Assembly (NCBI RefSeq): GCF_016793225.1
Contig: NZ_JAEUMN010000079.1
Span: 1-64,000 of the forward strand
Source: Phenylobacterium sp.
Lineage (GTDB): Bacteria; Pseudomonadota; Alphaproteobacteria; Caulobacterales; Caulobacteraceae
Direction of reading: 5' to 3'
Length of the DNA stretch: 64,000 nt
In this document: in pieces, positions 10,092-18,527 of the stretch
How the letters are laid out: every line of letters begins with the position of its first letter
How positions within the stretch are numbered: the first letter of the stretch is position 1
Notes under the pieces: model-generated
The model's input: the letters and a program-made list of their open reading frames with translations, nothing else
What the model was told of the DNA's origin: nothing
Databases searched by the model: none
Made by a program: the position numbers and the translations under genes

Positions 10092-10424
10092 TCAGCGGGC
10101 GGCGGCCGCCTTGGCGAGCGTCGTCTCGAGGGACGCCTTTAGCTTCGCCATCACCTCGGGGGTCAAGGCGCGCCCGTGGTCGGGATCCATCGCCAGTCCC
10201 TCGATGCTGACCCCCGCGAAGATGGTCGCCACCTCCGGGTCCCTCATCCGCTCGGAGAGGCCGGGGAAGTGCCGATCGAGCCAGGCCAGGGTGACCGGGT
10301 CTTCCATCAACTGCTCGATGGGCGTGTCGAGGGTGTATCTGGCCGGCGTCTGCGCCATGGCCGGTGCGGCGAGCGCCAGCGCCGCGACGGGGCCCAAGAG
10401 ACGGTGCAGCAATGGCGTCCTCAT
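10092..10424 (-). CDS. small exported protein, unknown function
   Basis: 110 residues from ATG 10424, with a signal peptide (LLGPVAALALAAPAMAQ). The mature part has the run TPIEQLMEDPVTLAWLDRHFPGL followed by SIEGLAMDPDHGRALTPEVMAKL and an Ala/Lys helix. The phrase 'PIEQLMEDPVTLAWLDRHFPG..' recurs in exported proteins of Caulobacter relatives, often beside or within glycoside hydrolases, but no enzyme domain is present here. A much longer frame running upstream is a shadow of the peptidase gene on the other strand. Confidence 0.65.
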   Translation of the reverse strand: MRTPLLHRLLGPVAALALAAPAMAQTPARYTLDTPIEQLMEDPVTLAWLDRHFPGLSERMRDPEVATIFAGVSIEGLAMDPDHGRALTPEVMAKLKASLETTLAKAAAAR

Positions 10425-10622
10425 GCCCCGCACTCTGCCGCAGCCGGCTCGGCCGACGATTGCGCCCTCCGTTTCAGCGGCGCCACGAACCCAGCGCCTG
10501 TGACCGCCGACCGTCACGAGCGCCCCGCTTGCCGCGCCATTCCATGGCGATCGCCGCAGGCGGCGCCGGCGCCGGCCGGACGGGAGATTGCCAAGCGGCC
10601 GGCTTCCCTGTTCAACCCCGCC

Positions 10623-12851
10623 ATGAAGTTGCTCACCGCCGCCCTCGCGGCCGCCCTCGTCGCCGCCGCGCCCCTCACCCCCGCCATGGCCGAACGCCTT
10701 CCCCCGCTCAGGGTCTTCGAAAGTCCCGACATCTCGGGCCCGCGCGCCCGCGGCGTGAAGCTGTCGCCGGACGGCAAGGCGGTCACCTACATCAAGACCC
10801 GCGCCGACGACCTCACCATCTCGGACCTGTGGATCGCCGACGTGGCCGGCGGCGAGCCGCGGATGCTGCTCGACGGTCGCAAGCTCGCGCCCCCTGCCCG
10901 CGAGCTCTCCGAGGCCGAGAAGGCGCGCCGCGAGCGGGCCGGCGTCGCCACGCGGGGCGTGGTCGACTACGCCTGGGACGACCAGGCCCGGATGATCCTG
11001 GCGCCCGTGGAAGGCGACCTCTGGGTCTACGACATCGCCGCGGGCCAGGCCCGCCAGCTCACCCGCTCGGCCGCCGACGAGATCGACGCGAAGGTGTCGC
11101 CGAAGGGCGGCTTCGTCTCGTTTGTCCGCGACGACAACCTCTACATCGTCCCGGCCTCGGGCGGTCCGGAACGCGCGGTGACCGAGGGCGGGACGGAGCT
11201 CAAGAGCTGGGGCACGGCCGAGTTCATCGCCCAGGAGGAGATGGACCGATCGACCGGCTACTGGTGGAGCCCCGACGATCGGGCCATCGCGGTCGCGTTC
11301 GTGGACCAGACGGGCGTCGACGTCGTTCCGCGGCCCGAGGTGAACGCCACCGGCGCCCAGGTCGTCGCCCAACGCTATCCCCGCGCCGGACGGCCGAACG
11401 CCCGGGTGGACCTCTTCGTCCAGCCCCTGGCGGGACCCCGGGTGAAGGTGGACCTCGGGCCCAACGCCGACATCTATCTCGCCCGTGTCGCCTGGGCCAA
11501 GGACGGCAGGACGCTCTACGTCCAGCGGCAGAGCCGCGACCAGCGCCGCCTCGACATCCTGGCCGTGGACCCGGCCACCGGCGCCTCGAAGGTCATCCTC
11601 TCCGAGACGAGCCCCCACTGGGTGGACCTGACCAACGACTTCCGGCCGCTCAAGGACGGGAACTTCCTATGGTCCTCGGAGCGGTCGGGCTGGCTGCACC
11701 TCTACCTGTACGGCCCCGACGGCCGCCTGATCCGCCAGGTCACGCAGGGCGACTGGGCGGTCGAGAAGATCGAGGGCGTGGACGAGGCCACGGGCCGGGT
11801 GCTTTTCCTCGGCCGGAAGGACAATCCGACCGAGAACCGGCTGTACGCGGTCTCATACCGTACCCCGGGCCCGCCGAAGGCGCTGACGCCCGGCGGCGGC
11901 GTGTGGGCCGTGGCCGTCGCCGAGAAGGGCGGCGCCTTCGTCGGGACCTACGAGGATCCGAAGACGCCGCCGCAGACCGCGCTCTACCGCGCCGACGGCG
12001 TGCGGGTGCGGTGGATCGAGGAGAACGCCCTGAAGGCGGGCCACCCCTTCTGGCCGTACGCCGAACGCCTGCGTGAACCGCAGTTCGGGACGATCAAGGC
12101 CGCCGATGGCCAGGACCTCTGGTGGTCGCTGCGCACGCCGCCGGGGTTCGACCCCTCGAAGCGGCACCCGGTGATCGTGCAGGTCTACGGCGGGCCCGGG
12201 TCGGCCCGGGTGCAGAAGACCTGGCACTCGCCCGAGGACCAGATCCTGCTGGACGCCGGCTACATCCTGTTCCGGCTCGACAACCGCGGCACGCCCAACC
12301 GTTCGGTGGCCTTCAAGACCGCCATCGACCGGCGACTCGGCCAGCTGGAGGTCGAAGACCAGATCGCGGGCGCCCGCTACCTGCAGTCCCTGCCCTTCGT
12401 CGACCCGGACCGGATCGGCGTCACCGGCTGGTCCTACGGCGGCTACATGACGCTGCTGATGCTCACCGCGCCCGACAGCCCCTTCCGGGCCGGAGTGGCG
12501 GGCGCCCCGGTCACGGACTGGGCGCTGTACGACACCCACTACACCGAGCGCTTCATGGGAACGCCCGCGGAGAACGCCGCCGGCTACGCGGCCACCGAGC
12601 TCACGTCGCGGGCCTCTAAGCTGAAGCCGGGCGCCGTCCTGATCGTCCACGGCATGGCCGACGACAACGTCACGTTCGACCACACGACCCGGCTGCTGTT
12701 CGCGCTGCAGGCGGCGGGGACGCCCTTCGAGACCATGGTCTATCCGGGGCTTCGTCACCGCGGCGGGTGGACGCCGATGAACCGGATGCATCGGGCGGTC
12801 CAGACGCTCGACTTCTTCGACCGCAAGCTCAGGACGCCCGGCCGGGACTAG
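10623..12851 (+). CDS. exported S9 family peptidase, dipeptidyl-peptidase IV type
   Basis: 742 residues with a signal peptide (MKLLTAALAAALVAAAPLTPAMA). The first about 480 residues form an eight-blade beta-propeller (repeats such as WSPDDRAIAVAFVDQTG and FRPLKDGNFLWSSERSGW). The C-terminal alpha/beta-hydrolase carries Ser in GVTGWSYGGYMTL, Asp in HGMADDNVTF and His in GLRHRGGW. A DPP-IV-like Glu motif is present in AEFIAQEEMDRSTGYWWS. It likely removes X-Pro or similar dipeptides from peptides in the periplasm. Start ATG 10623 is chosen because it places the signal peptide at the N-terminus. Confidence 0.9.
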   Translation: MKLLTAALAAALVAAAPLTPAMAERLPPLRVFESPDISGPRARGVKLSPDGKAVTYIKTRADDLTISDLWIADVAGGEPRMLLDGRKLAPPARELSEAEKARRERAGVATRGVVDYAWDDQARMILAPVEGDLWVYDIAAGQARQLTRSAADEIDAKVSPKGGFVSFVRDDNLYIVPASGGPERAVTEGGTELKSWGTAEFIAQEEMDRSTGYWWSPDDRAIAVAFVDQTGVDVVPRPEVNATGAQVVAQRYPRAGRPNARVDLFVQPLAGPRVKVDLGPNADIYLARVAWAKDGRTLYVQRQSRDQRRLDILAVDPATGASKVILSETSPHWVDLTNDFRPLKDGNFLWSSERSGWLHLYLYGPDGRLIRQVTQGDWAVEKIEGVDEATGRVLFLGRKDNPTENRLYAVSYRTPGPPKALTPGGGVWAVAVAEKGGAFVGTYEDPKTPPQTALYRADGVRVRWIEENALKAGHPFWPYAERLREPQFGTIKAADGQDLWWSLRTPPGFDPSKRHPVIVQVYGGPGSARVQKTWHSPEDQILLDAGYILFRLDNRGTPNRSVAFKTAIDRRLGQLEVEDQIAGARYLQSLPFVDPDRIGVTGWSYGGYMTLLMLTAPDSPFRAGVAGAPVTDWALYDTHYTERFMGTPAENAAGYAATELTSRASKLKPGAVLIVHGMADDNVTFDHTTRLLFALQAAGTPFETMVYPGLRHRGGWTPMNRMHRAVQTLDFFDRKLRTPGRD

Positions 12852-12904
12852 CGTTCCGCGAACGATGCTTCGCGGACCGAGCGTTGCGGCGTACCCTGCC
12901 GGCC

Positions 12905-14719
12905 ATGGCTGGTGACACGCAGGGCGAGGCGGACGAGGCAGCCCTCGCCGATCTGGCGGCGCTGCTCCGCACGACGGAAGGCGAGGCGTACGACCTGACG
13001 CGCCTGGAGCCGGAATCCACGCCGCTGTTCAACCTCGACAGCATCGCGGCGGCGGTGGTGGACAGCCACGGCGAGACCAGCTTCGCGACGCCGGCGTTCA
13101 TCGGCATGGAGGGCCCGGCGTGCGTGGACGCCGAGATCGTCCGCCGCGTGCTGCACAGCGACGCCACCGTCTCGGCGCCGGTGGCGCTCGCGGGCGCGGA
13201 GGAAAGCGCCGTCTTCCTGTACGCGCGAGCCGAGCGGGCCACGGGCTGGCGGCTGCCGCCCGGCGTGCACGAGGCCGCGGTCGCGCGCCCCGGCCAGGTG
13301 GTCGTGCTGACCAGCCACGCCGCACACGTGACCCCGCCGCTGGAGGCCGCCTGCCGCGCCCACGGTCTGAACGGCCTGCAGACCCGCGTGGTGACCGAGA
13401 TCGTCCGGACCGGGGGCGTGCGGCCCGCTGCCGCGGCGGCCGGCGTCTCCTACAACACCGCCCGCGAGGCGCTCGCCGAGGCGCTGGCGCGCGCGGGGGT
13501 GCGACGGCTGCCTGCCCTGGTGACGCAGCTGATGTCGCTGGCGTTCGGGGTCCTGCCCGACGCCGACGCCAGCGAGGTGCTGGGCGACCTGTGGGGTCTC
13601 ACGCCGAGGCAGGCGGCGATCGCCGGGCTGGTGGCGGGCGGTGCGTCGCGCAAGACGGCGGCCGCGGTGCTGTCGGTCAGCGAGGCCGTGGTCCGGAAGG
13701 ACCTGGAGCGCGTCCACCTGATGCTGCAGGTGTCCACGGCCAGCGCGCTCTCGCGCAAGGTCGTGGAAGCCCGGGCGCTGCGCTGGCTGACCGAGGCCAC
13801 GGGTGGCCAGATCGGCTTCGCGGACACCGCCGAGCCGCTGCTGCTGGTTCGCCGTCCCGACGGGCGGCGGATCGCGGTGAGCGACTACGGGCCCTCGTCC
13901 GGCCGGCCCGTGCTGGTGGTCCACTCGAGCACCACCACCCGGGTGGTGGCCCGCGGCCTGCTGCGCGCCCTGCACGCCGAGGGCTACCGGCCCATCGCCA
14001 TCGACCGTCCCGGCTTCGGCCTCACCGACGAGATCGCCGGGCTGGAGGCCGGCGCGCACGACCCCTTCGCGGCGGCGACGGACGATGTCGTCCGGGTGCT
14101 CGACCACCTGCGGATCGACCGGACCGACCTGGTCGCCCGGGGCGCCGCGCAGTTCGTCCTGGCCCTGCACCAGGCGGCGCCGGGCCGGCTGGGCCGGGTG
14201 GTGCTGGTGAACCCGGACCCGCACATGGCCGCGAGCGGCCGCGGCGTGGGCGGCGTCAACCTCACCAAGCAGGCGTTCCAGCGGAACCCGGCCGTGATCC
14301 GCCTCCTGGCCGGACCGCTCACGCGCGGGGTCACGGCCGAGGGGTTCATCCGCCGCCTGCAGCGGGACGTCTGCGGGAGTCCGCCGGACGAGGCCGCCCT
14401 GCAGGACCCCGAGCTGACCCGCGACTACTTCCGCGCGGTCCGGACCTTCGCCACGGGCCGCCACGCCGGAATCATCAACGAGCAGGTCGCCTTCGCCCGC
14501 GGGACCCGGCCGCCGACCGTTCGGGGCACGAAGGGATGGACGGTCCTGGTGGGGGCTCACGACTTCATGCACGACCCCCAGCGGGTGGCGGTCTACTGGC
14601 GCGACGTCCTGCCGGATGCGGAGTTGCGCGTGATCGCCGACGCCGGCCGTTTCCTCGCGCTCAGCCATCCGCACCACGTGCTGGCGGCGCTGCGCCGGGA
14701 ACCGCCGGCGGGGTCTTGA
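12905..14719 (+). CDS. LuxR-type HTH regulator fused to an alpha/beta-hydrolase-like domain
   Basis: 604 residues, cytosolic. An N-terminal sensory part (about 1-220) leads to a LuxR-type helix-turn-helix (LTPRQAAIAGLVAGGASRKTAAAVLSVSEAVVRKDLERV in two pieces, about 235-275). The C-terminal half is an alpha/beta-hydrolase fold (PVLVVHSSTTTR, PIAIDRPGFGLTDE, VLVNPDPH, VLVGAHDFMHDP, FLALSHPHHV). At the nucleophile elbow the sequence is LVARGAAQFVLAL, so the usual GxSxG serine is missing while the late His-like position is kept. I infer that the domain senses a ligand rather than hydrolysing it. Expressed just after the peptidase gene (53-nt gap) and before an enoyl-CoA hydratase gene, a possible target. 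Confidence 0.75.
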   Translation: MAGDTQGEADEAALADLAALLRTTEGEAYDLTRLEPESTPLFNLDSIAAAVVDSHGETSFATPAFIGMEGPACVDAEIVRRVLHSDATVSAPVALAGAEESAVFLYARAERATGWRLPPGVHEAAVARPGQVVVLTSHAAHVTPPLEAACRAHGLNGLQTRVVTEIVRTGGVRPAAAAAGVSYNTAREALAEALARAGVRRLPALVTQLMSLAFGVLPDADASEVLGDLWGLTPRQAAIAGLVAGGASRKTAAAVLSVSEAVVRKDLERVHLMLQVSTASALSRKVVEARALRWLTEATGGQIGFADTAEPLLLVRRPDGRRIAVSDYGPSSGRPVLVVHSSTTTRVVARGLLRALHAEGYRPIAIDRPGFGLTDEIAGLEAGAHDPFAAATDDVVRVLDHLRIDRTDLVARGAAQFVLALHQAAPGRLGRVVLVNPDPHMAASGRGVGGVNLTKQAFQRNPAVIRLLAGPLTRGVTAEGFIRRLQRDVCGSPPDEAALQDPELTRDYFRAVRTFATGRHAGIINEQVAFARGTRPPTVRGTKGWTVLVGAHDFMHDPQRVAVYWRDVLPDAELRVIADAGRFLALSHPHHVLAALRREPPAGS

Positions 14720-14773
14720 CCTCCTTACCGTCAAGCGGGCCGTGATGGCGCGAACACTCCACGAGGAAGCCCC

Positions 14774-15655
14774 ATGGCCAGCTACGAGACCCTGATCCTG
14801 GACGTCGAAGACGGGATCGCCACGATGACGCTGAACCGGCCCGACAAGCTGAACGCCTTCAACACCCAGATGATGAAGGACATGATCGCGGCGTTCGACG
14901 AGACCGACGCCAACGACGAGGTGCGCGCGGTGATCGTGACGGGCGCCGGACGGGCGTTCTGCGCCGGCGCCGACCTGTCGGCCGGCGGCGAGACGTTCAA
15001 CTACGATGCGCGTTCGCCCCAGGACCAGGCGGCGCGCGCGGGCGCTGGCGGCGTGAACCGCGACGGCGGCGGCCTGCTCACCCTGCGGATCTTCGAGAGC
15101 CTCAAGCCTGTGATCTCGGCCTGCAACGGCCCGGCCGTGGGCGTGGGCGTCACCATGCAGTGCGCGATGGACATCCGCCTGGCGAGCGAGAACGCCCGCT
15201 ACGGCTTCGTGTTCGCCCGCCGGGGGCTGAACCCCGAGGCCGCGTCGTCGTGGTTCCTGCCCCATCTGGTGGGCGTCCAGACGGCCCTGGAGTGGTGCTA
15301 CACCGGCCGCATCTTCCCGGCCTCGGAAGCGCACGAGAAGGGCTTCGTCCGCTCCATCCACGCGCCCGACGATCTGCTGCCCGCCGCCCGCGCCATCGCC
15401 CGCGAGATCGCCGACAACACGGCCCCCGTGTCCGTGGCCATCACCCGGCAGCTGATCTGGCGCATGGCCGGCGCCGCGCACCCGATGGACGCGCACCGGG
15501 CCGACAGCCGCGGGATCCAGGCGCGGGGCAAGTCGGGCGACGCGCGCGAAGGGGTCACCTCGTTCCTCGAGAAGCGGCCGCCGCAGTATCCGGACAAGGT
15601 GTCGAAGGACCTGCCGGACATCTGGGATCACTGGAGCCGGCCCACGTTCAGCTGA
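14774..15655 (+). CDS. enoyl-CoA hydratase/isomerase family protein
   Basis: 293 residues. Crotonase fold: NRPDKLNAFNTQMM near the N-terminus, oxyanion-hole loop AGRAFCAGADLS, second oxyanion Gly in NGPAVGVGVTMQCAMDIRLAS, and the acidic residue in RRGLNPEAASSWFLPHLVG. It would hydrate or isomerise an enoyl-CoA in beta-oxidation or a related route. It is longer than typical (about 260) because of an insert after GGETF and an extended tail ending DHWSRPTFS. Substrate unknown. Promoter probably in the 54-bp gap, which also follows the LuxR-type regulator. Confidence 0.9.
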   Translation: MASYETLILDVEDGIATMTLNRPDKLNAFNTQMMKDMIAAFDETDANDEVRAVIVTGAGRAFCAGADLSAGGETFNYDARSPQDQAARAGAGGVNRDGGGLLTLRIFESLKPVISACNGPAVGVGVTMQCAMDIRLASENARYGFVFARRGLNPEAASSWFLPHLVGVQTALEWCYTGRIFPASEAHEKGFVRSIHAPDDLLPAARAIAREIADNTAPVSVAITRQLIWRMAGAAHPMDAHRADSRGIQARGKSGDAREGVTSFLEKRPPQYPDKVSKDLPDIWDHWSRPTFS

Positions 15656-15923
15656 TCGGGATGTCCCGGCCCGGCGTCGGGGTCCGCGGACCCCGACGGA
15701 AGGCTATGTCTCTCCGTCTGCGGGTGTAGGTACAACGCATCCGCTTACTGGACCTGGGGTTACGGTTGTTGGCCCCACGGCGCTCTTCTGTTCTGACGAC
15801 AGGAGAGTGCGGGTGTTCTCTATTTCACGGTTGTATCGAGCTTTCGATGCCGATAATGACGGCGCAATCATTTGTGAATCACGCGCCGTCGTCTCTTGGC
15901 GTGAAAGCAGTGGAATCAAAGAA

Positions 15924-16343
15924 ATGGATGAGAAGACGGACGTCATCGAAATGACGGCGGATATTGTTTCCGCCTACGTGGGCAACAACACTGTCGCCGC
16001 GGGCGACCTTCCCGGTCTGATCCAGAGCGTTCACCGCGCGCTGGCCGGCGTGTCCTCGGGCGCCGAGACTGTCGAGGCCGCGCCGAAGGAACCGGCCGTG
16101 CCGATCCGCCGCTCGATCACGCCGGACTATCTCGTCTGCCTGGAGGACGGCCGCAAGTTCAAGTCGCTGAAGCGCCACCTGCGGACGAAGTACAACATGA
16201 GCCCCGAGGAATACCGGGCGAAGTGGGGGCTGGCGAAGGACTACCCGATGGTGGCCCCGAACTATGCCAAGGCCCGCTCCGACCTGGCCAAGCAGATGGG
16301 CCTGGGGCAAGGCGGCCGGCAGGCGCCGAAGCGCAAGCGCTAG
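15924..16343 (+). CDS. MucR/Ros family transcriptional regulator
   Basis: 139 residues from ATG 15924, the usual length. N-terminal helices (EMTADIVSAYVGNNTV, DLPGLIQSVHRAL) drive oligomerisation. The Ros-type zinc-finger region is YLVCLEDGRKFKSLKRHLRTKYNMSPEEYRAKWGL. It has one Cys and the two His of RHL/RTK-type MucR fingers, but the second Cys is replaced (C-L-E-D). That variant occurs in natural MucR homologues. It binds AT-rich DNA and controls motility, polysaccharide and cell-cycle genes in alphaproteobacteria. The 270-bp upstream region is relatively AT-rich, fitting autoregulation. A strong terminator follows. Confidence 0.92.
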   Translation: MDEKTDVIEMTADIVSAYVGNNTVAAGDLPGLIQSVHRALAGVSSGAETVEAAPKEPAVPIRRSITPDYLVCLEDGRKFKSLKRHLRTKYNMSPEEYRAKWGLAKDYPMVAPNYAKARSDLAKQMGLGQGGRQAPKRKR

Positions 16344-16370
16344 ACCGCACTGCCCGATCGCAAGATCCGA

Positions 16371-16400
16371 CGCCCGCCGGCCACACCGGCGGGCGTTTTT
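16371..16400 (+). terminator. intrinsic terminator after the MucR-type gene
   Basis: A perfect 10-bp stem CGCCCGCCGG / CCGGCGGGCG with a 5-nt loop, followed by TTTTT. It lies 28 bp after the regulator's stop codon. Confidence 0.93.
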
Positions 16401-16492
16401 GCGTGCCGTTAACCACTTTCAGCTTGCCGCCGATTCGCGGGTCAGCGATTGTGATTCGCCATGAATCCAAAAGATTACCGGCGTATCTGAAC

Positions 16493-16993
16493 ATGGCGGC
16501 GCAGATCGGACCCCCGACGGCGGCGATCCGGGCTCACGAGGAGCTCTTCGCCTACTGGTGCTCGCTGAAGGCCGATGCGCCGGCGCCGCCGCGGCGGAAG
16601 ATCGACCCGGCGGGGATGAAGCGGCTCCTGCCGACCGTCAGCCTCATCGAGACCCCGCGCGTCACCGGCCAGGACTATCGGGTCCGCCTGGCGGGGACGG
16701 GCCTCTACAGCGTCTACGGCCGCGAGATCACCGGGCGGTCGTTCTCCGAGGTCTACAATTCCGCGGCCGCCGACTACTGGCGCAGCGAACTCGACAAGGT
16801 GGTCAGCGAGCGCAAGCCCGGCGTGGGCGTCCACAGCCTGTCGTGGCGGGGCGCCTCGCACCTGTCGATCATCTGGATCCGCCTGCCGCTCGCCACCGAG
16901 GGCGAGGACGTGGGCATGATCCTGGGCTACGACGCCGTCGTGGGGCTGCCCGCGGGCGCCGCCGCCCCCACGGGGATCCGCCCCGCGGCCTGA
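16493..16993 (+). CDS. PAS-domain protein (PAS_5 type)
   Basis: 166 residues from ATG 16493 (a GTG upstream is possible). It matches the single-domain PAS family common in Caulobacterales and Rhizobiales: an N-terminal AHEELFAYWCSLKADAPAPPRRKIDPAGMKRLLPTVSL in outline, then YRVRLAGTGLYSVYGREITGRSFSEVY and a beta-rich C-terminal half. No output domain is attached, so it may act as a stand-alone sensor or protein partner. Ligand unknown. Confidence 0.78.
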   Translation: MAAQIGPPTAAIRAHEELFAYWCSLKADAPAPPRRKIDPAGMKRLLPTVSLIETPRVTGQDYRVRLAGTGLYSVYGREITGRSFSEVYNSAAADYWRSELDKVVSERKPGVGVHSLSWRGASHLSIIWIRLPLATEGEDVGMILGYDAVVGLPAGAAAPTGIRPAA

Positions 16994-17006
16994 CCCGAAC
17001 GCCGCC

Positions 17007-17441
17007 TCAGGCCACCGTGGCCGTGAGCGGCGAGGGCCGGTTCTCGGCCTTCCAGCGCTTCTCGTCCTCGGTGTCCGGTGCGGGCGGGCGCATACCGTTG
17101 ATGGACCAGAGCTCGAAGCTGGTCTCGTCGATGTGGAACTCCCAGTCGAAGCCGCGGTCGCCGATGTGCGGCGTGAGGGCCGCGATGACGTGGTTCATCC
17201 ACCGCGTACGGGCCTCCGCGTTCGGCAGCGTGCGGGCGATGTGGTCGACCCAGATCCGCACGAAGTTCGTGGCCGGCTCGCCGCCCAGGTAGAAGTCGTC
17301 GGCGGGGACGGCCTGGAACACCACGCCCACGTAGAAGCGGGGCAGCCGGGGCGCGTAGAGCTCGGTGATGGTCTGCGACAGCGCCCGCTTCTGCTCGGCC
17401 GTGAAGGCGTCTTCGGGATGGTAGATCTTCCACAGCGGCAC
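17007..17441 (-). CDS. tautomerase-superfamily protein (cis-CaaD-like)
   Basis: 144 residues from a GTG start. After Met removal the chain begins PLWKIYHPEDAFT, leaving the catalytic amino-terminal proline typical of this superfamily. The rest (EQKRALSQTITELYA, PRFYVGVVFQAVPADDFYLGG, FVRIWVDHIARTLP) follows the roughly 140-residue fused form seen in cis-3-chloroacrylic acid dehalogenase relatives. It probably isomerises or hydrates a small unsaturated acid; the real substrate is unknown. It is divergent from a TetR gene with a palindrome between them, so TetR control is likely. Confidence 0.85.
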   Translation of the reverse strand: MPLWKIYHPEDAFTAEQKRALSQTITELYAPRLPRFYVGVVFQAVPADDFYLGGEPATNFVRIWVDHIARTLPNAEARTRWMNHVIAALTPHIGDRGFDWEFHIDETSFELWSINGMRPPAPDTEDEKRWKAENRPSPLTATVA

Positions 17442-17467
17442 GGTCGTCTCCTGGTGTCGGGGTTGTT

Positions 17468-17481
17468 ATGATGATCATCAT
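17468..17481. promoter_or_regulatory. palindromic operator candidate between tautomerase and TetR genes
   Basis: ATGATGATCATCAT is a perfect 14-bp palindrome in an AT-rich patch (17465-17492) of otherwise GC-rich DNA. It lies 27 bp upstream of the tautomerase start and 39 bp upstream of the TetR start, the classic place for a TetR operator. Confidence 0.65.
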
Positions 17482-17519
17482 CATTATAATTCGCGACCGT
17501 CAAGACGGAGGTCGAGGCT

Positions 17520-18077
17520 TTGAGGATCAGCAAGGCGCAGGCGCAGGCGAACCGCGACCGGGTGCTGGCGGCGGCGGCGGAAATGTTCCGTGCGCACGGT
17601 TTCGAAGGCGTCAGCGTCGGCGAGCTGATGAGCGCCGCCGGCTTCACTCACGGCGGCTTCTACAACCACTTCGGCTCCAAGGAGGCGCTGGCCGCCGAGG
17701 CGCTCTCGGCAGCGTGGACGCAGATGGAGGCCGAGCGGGCGCGGGCGGCGGACCTGGCGCAGCTGCTGGACGGCTACCTCTCGCCGGCGGCCCGCGGCGC
17801 GCCCGGGCGCAGCTGCCCGGCCGCGGCGTTGGCCGGCGAGGTCTCGCGCGGGCCGCCAGCCGTCCGGGCCGCCTTCGCCGAGGGCCTGGAACGGATGATC
17901 GCCGAGGTCGAAGGCGGCCTGTCCGGCGAATCAGCCGAGCGCCGCTCGCGGGCCGTGGCGCTGGTTTCCGGCATGGTCGGCGCCCTGATGCTCTCCAGGG
18001 CGGTCCCTGAGGCGAGTCCGCTGGCCGACGAACTGCTCGCCGCCACCCGGCGGGAGGCGAAACGGGCTCTCCTGTGA
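17520..18077 (+). CDS. TetR/AcrR family transcriptional repressor
   Basis: 185 residues from a TTG start at 17520, preceded by a GGAGG-type site. The N-terminal helix-turn-helix is clear: ANRDRVLAAAAEMFRAHGF, then VGELMSAAGFTHGGFYNHFGSKEAL. The C-terminal ligand-binding part (SCPAAALAGEVSRGPPAVRAAF) is of the type found in TetR proteins that control small oxidoreductase or tautomerase genes. It most likely represses the divergent tautomerase gene and itself. The inducer is unknown. Confidence 0.88.
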   Translation: MRISKAQAQANRDRVLAAAAEMFRAHGFEGVSVGELMSAAGFTHGGFYNHFGSKEALAAEALSAAWTQMEAERARAADLAQLLDGYLSPAARGAPGRSCPAAALAGEVSRGPPAVRAAFAEGLERMIAEVEGGLSGESAERRSRAVALVSGMVGALMLSRAVPEASPLADELLAATRREAKRALL

Positions 18078-18173
18078 CGCGAAGCTGTGGCTCTGCGGCC
18101 TCATGACAAAAATGCAGAGCGGCGATGCGAACTCACCGATCCTTAATCGCGTTCGGCGATGCTATCAGAAGCT

Positions 18174-18236
18174 TGTCCACACGGACGGCCCCGCTCCCCA
18201 CGGGGTTCCTCCCCAGACTGAAGGCAGACTACGATG
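18174..18236 (+). promoter_or_regulatory. leader of small-peptide unit 1
   Basis: The leader TGTCCACACGGACGGCCC... up to the ATG closely matches the leader of the second unit (19070-19129: TGTCCAGACGGACAGCCC...). Just upstream both have CGTTC...TATC (TATCAG here, TATCTA there), which could be the -10 element of a shared promoter type. An AAGGCAGA segment acts as a weak ribosome site. Confidence 0.45.
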
Positions 18237-18350
18237 AGCGTCGTGCAGATCCGGAGCCTGGTCGATCGGATCGCCCCAGCAGTGCTGCTGACGGCGATGT
18301 TCGGCCTGGTGTGCGGGTTCGCCGCGATCGGCATGGTGGGCGTGGCCTGA
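18234..18350 (+). CDS. tiny membrane peptide 1 (38 aa)
   Basis: 38 residues: an N-terminal VQIRSLVDRIAPAVLL followed by one hydrophobic helix (TAMFGLVCGFAAIGMVGVA). It shares the core DRIAPA(V/F)L(L/M) and overall layout with the 34-residue peptide at 19127, and both have similar leaders and terminators. It is probably a single-pass inner-membrane peptide. No family recognised. Repetition of the whole unit is the main argument that it is a gene. Confidence 0.65.
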   Translation: MSVVQIRSLVDRIAPAVLLTAMFGLVCGFAAIGMVGVA

Positions 18351-18398
18351 CAGGCCTCGCCAATCCGGCCCCGGCGGGCCTCACTCGCAAGCGGTCAA

Positions 18399-18421
18399 GG
18401 GCTCCATCCGGGGCCCTTTTT
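18399..18421 (+). terminator. intrinsic terminator after small peptide 1
   Basis: GGGCTCC pairs with GGGGCCC (one G-U) around ATCC, followed by TTTTT. It lies about 50 bp after the peptide's stop. Confidence 0.8.
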
Positions 18422-18527
18422 CGTTGGCGCCGCCGGCCCCGCTACCTGTCGCGCGGATGAACGGTCGGCTCCGGGGCCGTTCAGGGCGCGGGCTCTAGGT
18501 TGGGTCAACTTCTCAAGGAGACCTGCC

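Noticed and set aside
12848-15631. 927-codon minus-strand ORF
   Set aside because: Antisense to the LuxR/hydrolase regulator and enoyl-CoA hydratase genes; composition is typical of a high-GC shadow frame.
18125-18460. 111-codon ORF over the first small-peptide unit
   Set aside because: It runs through the leader, peptide gene and terminator in another frame and has arginine/proline-rich shadow composition.
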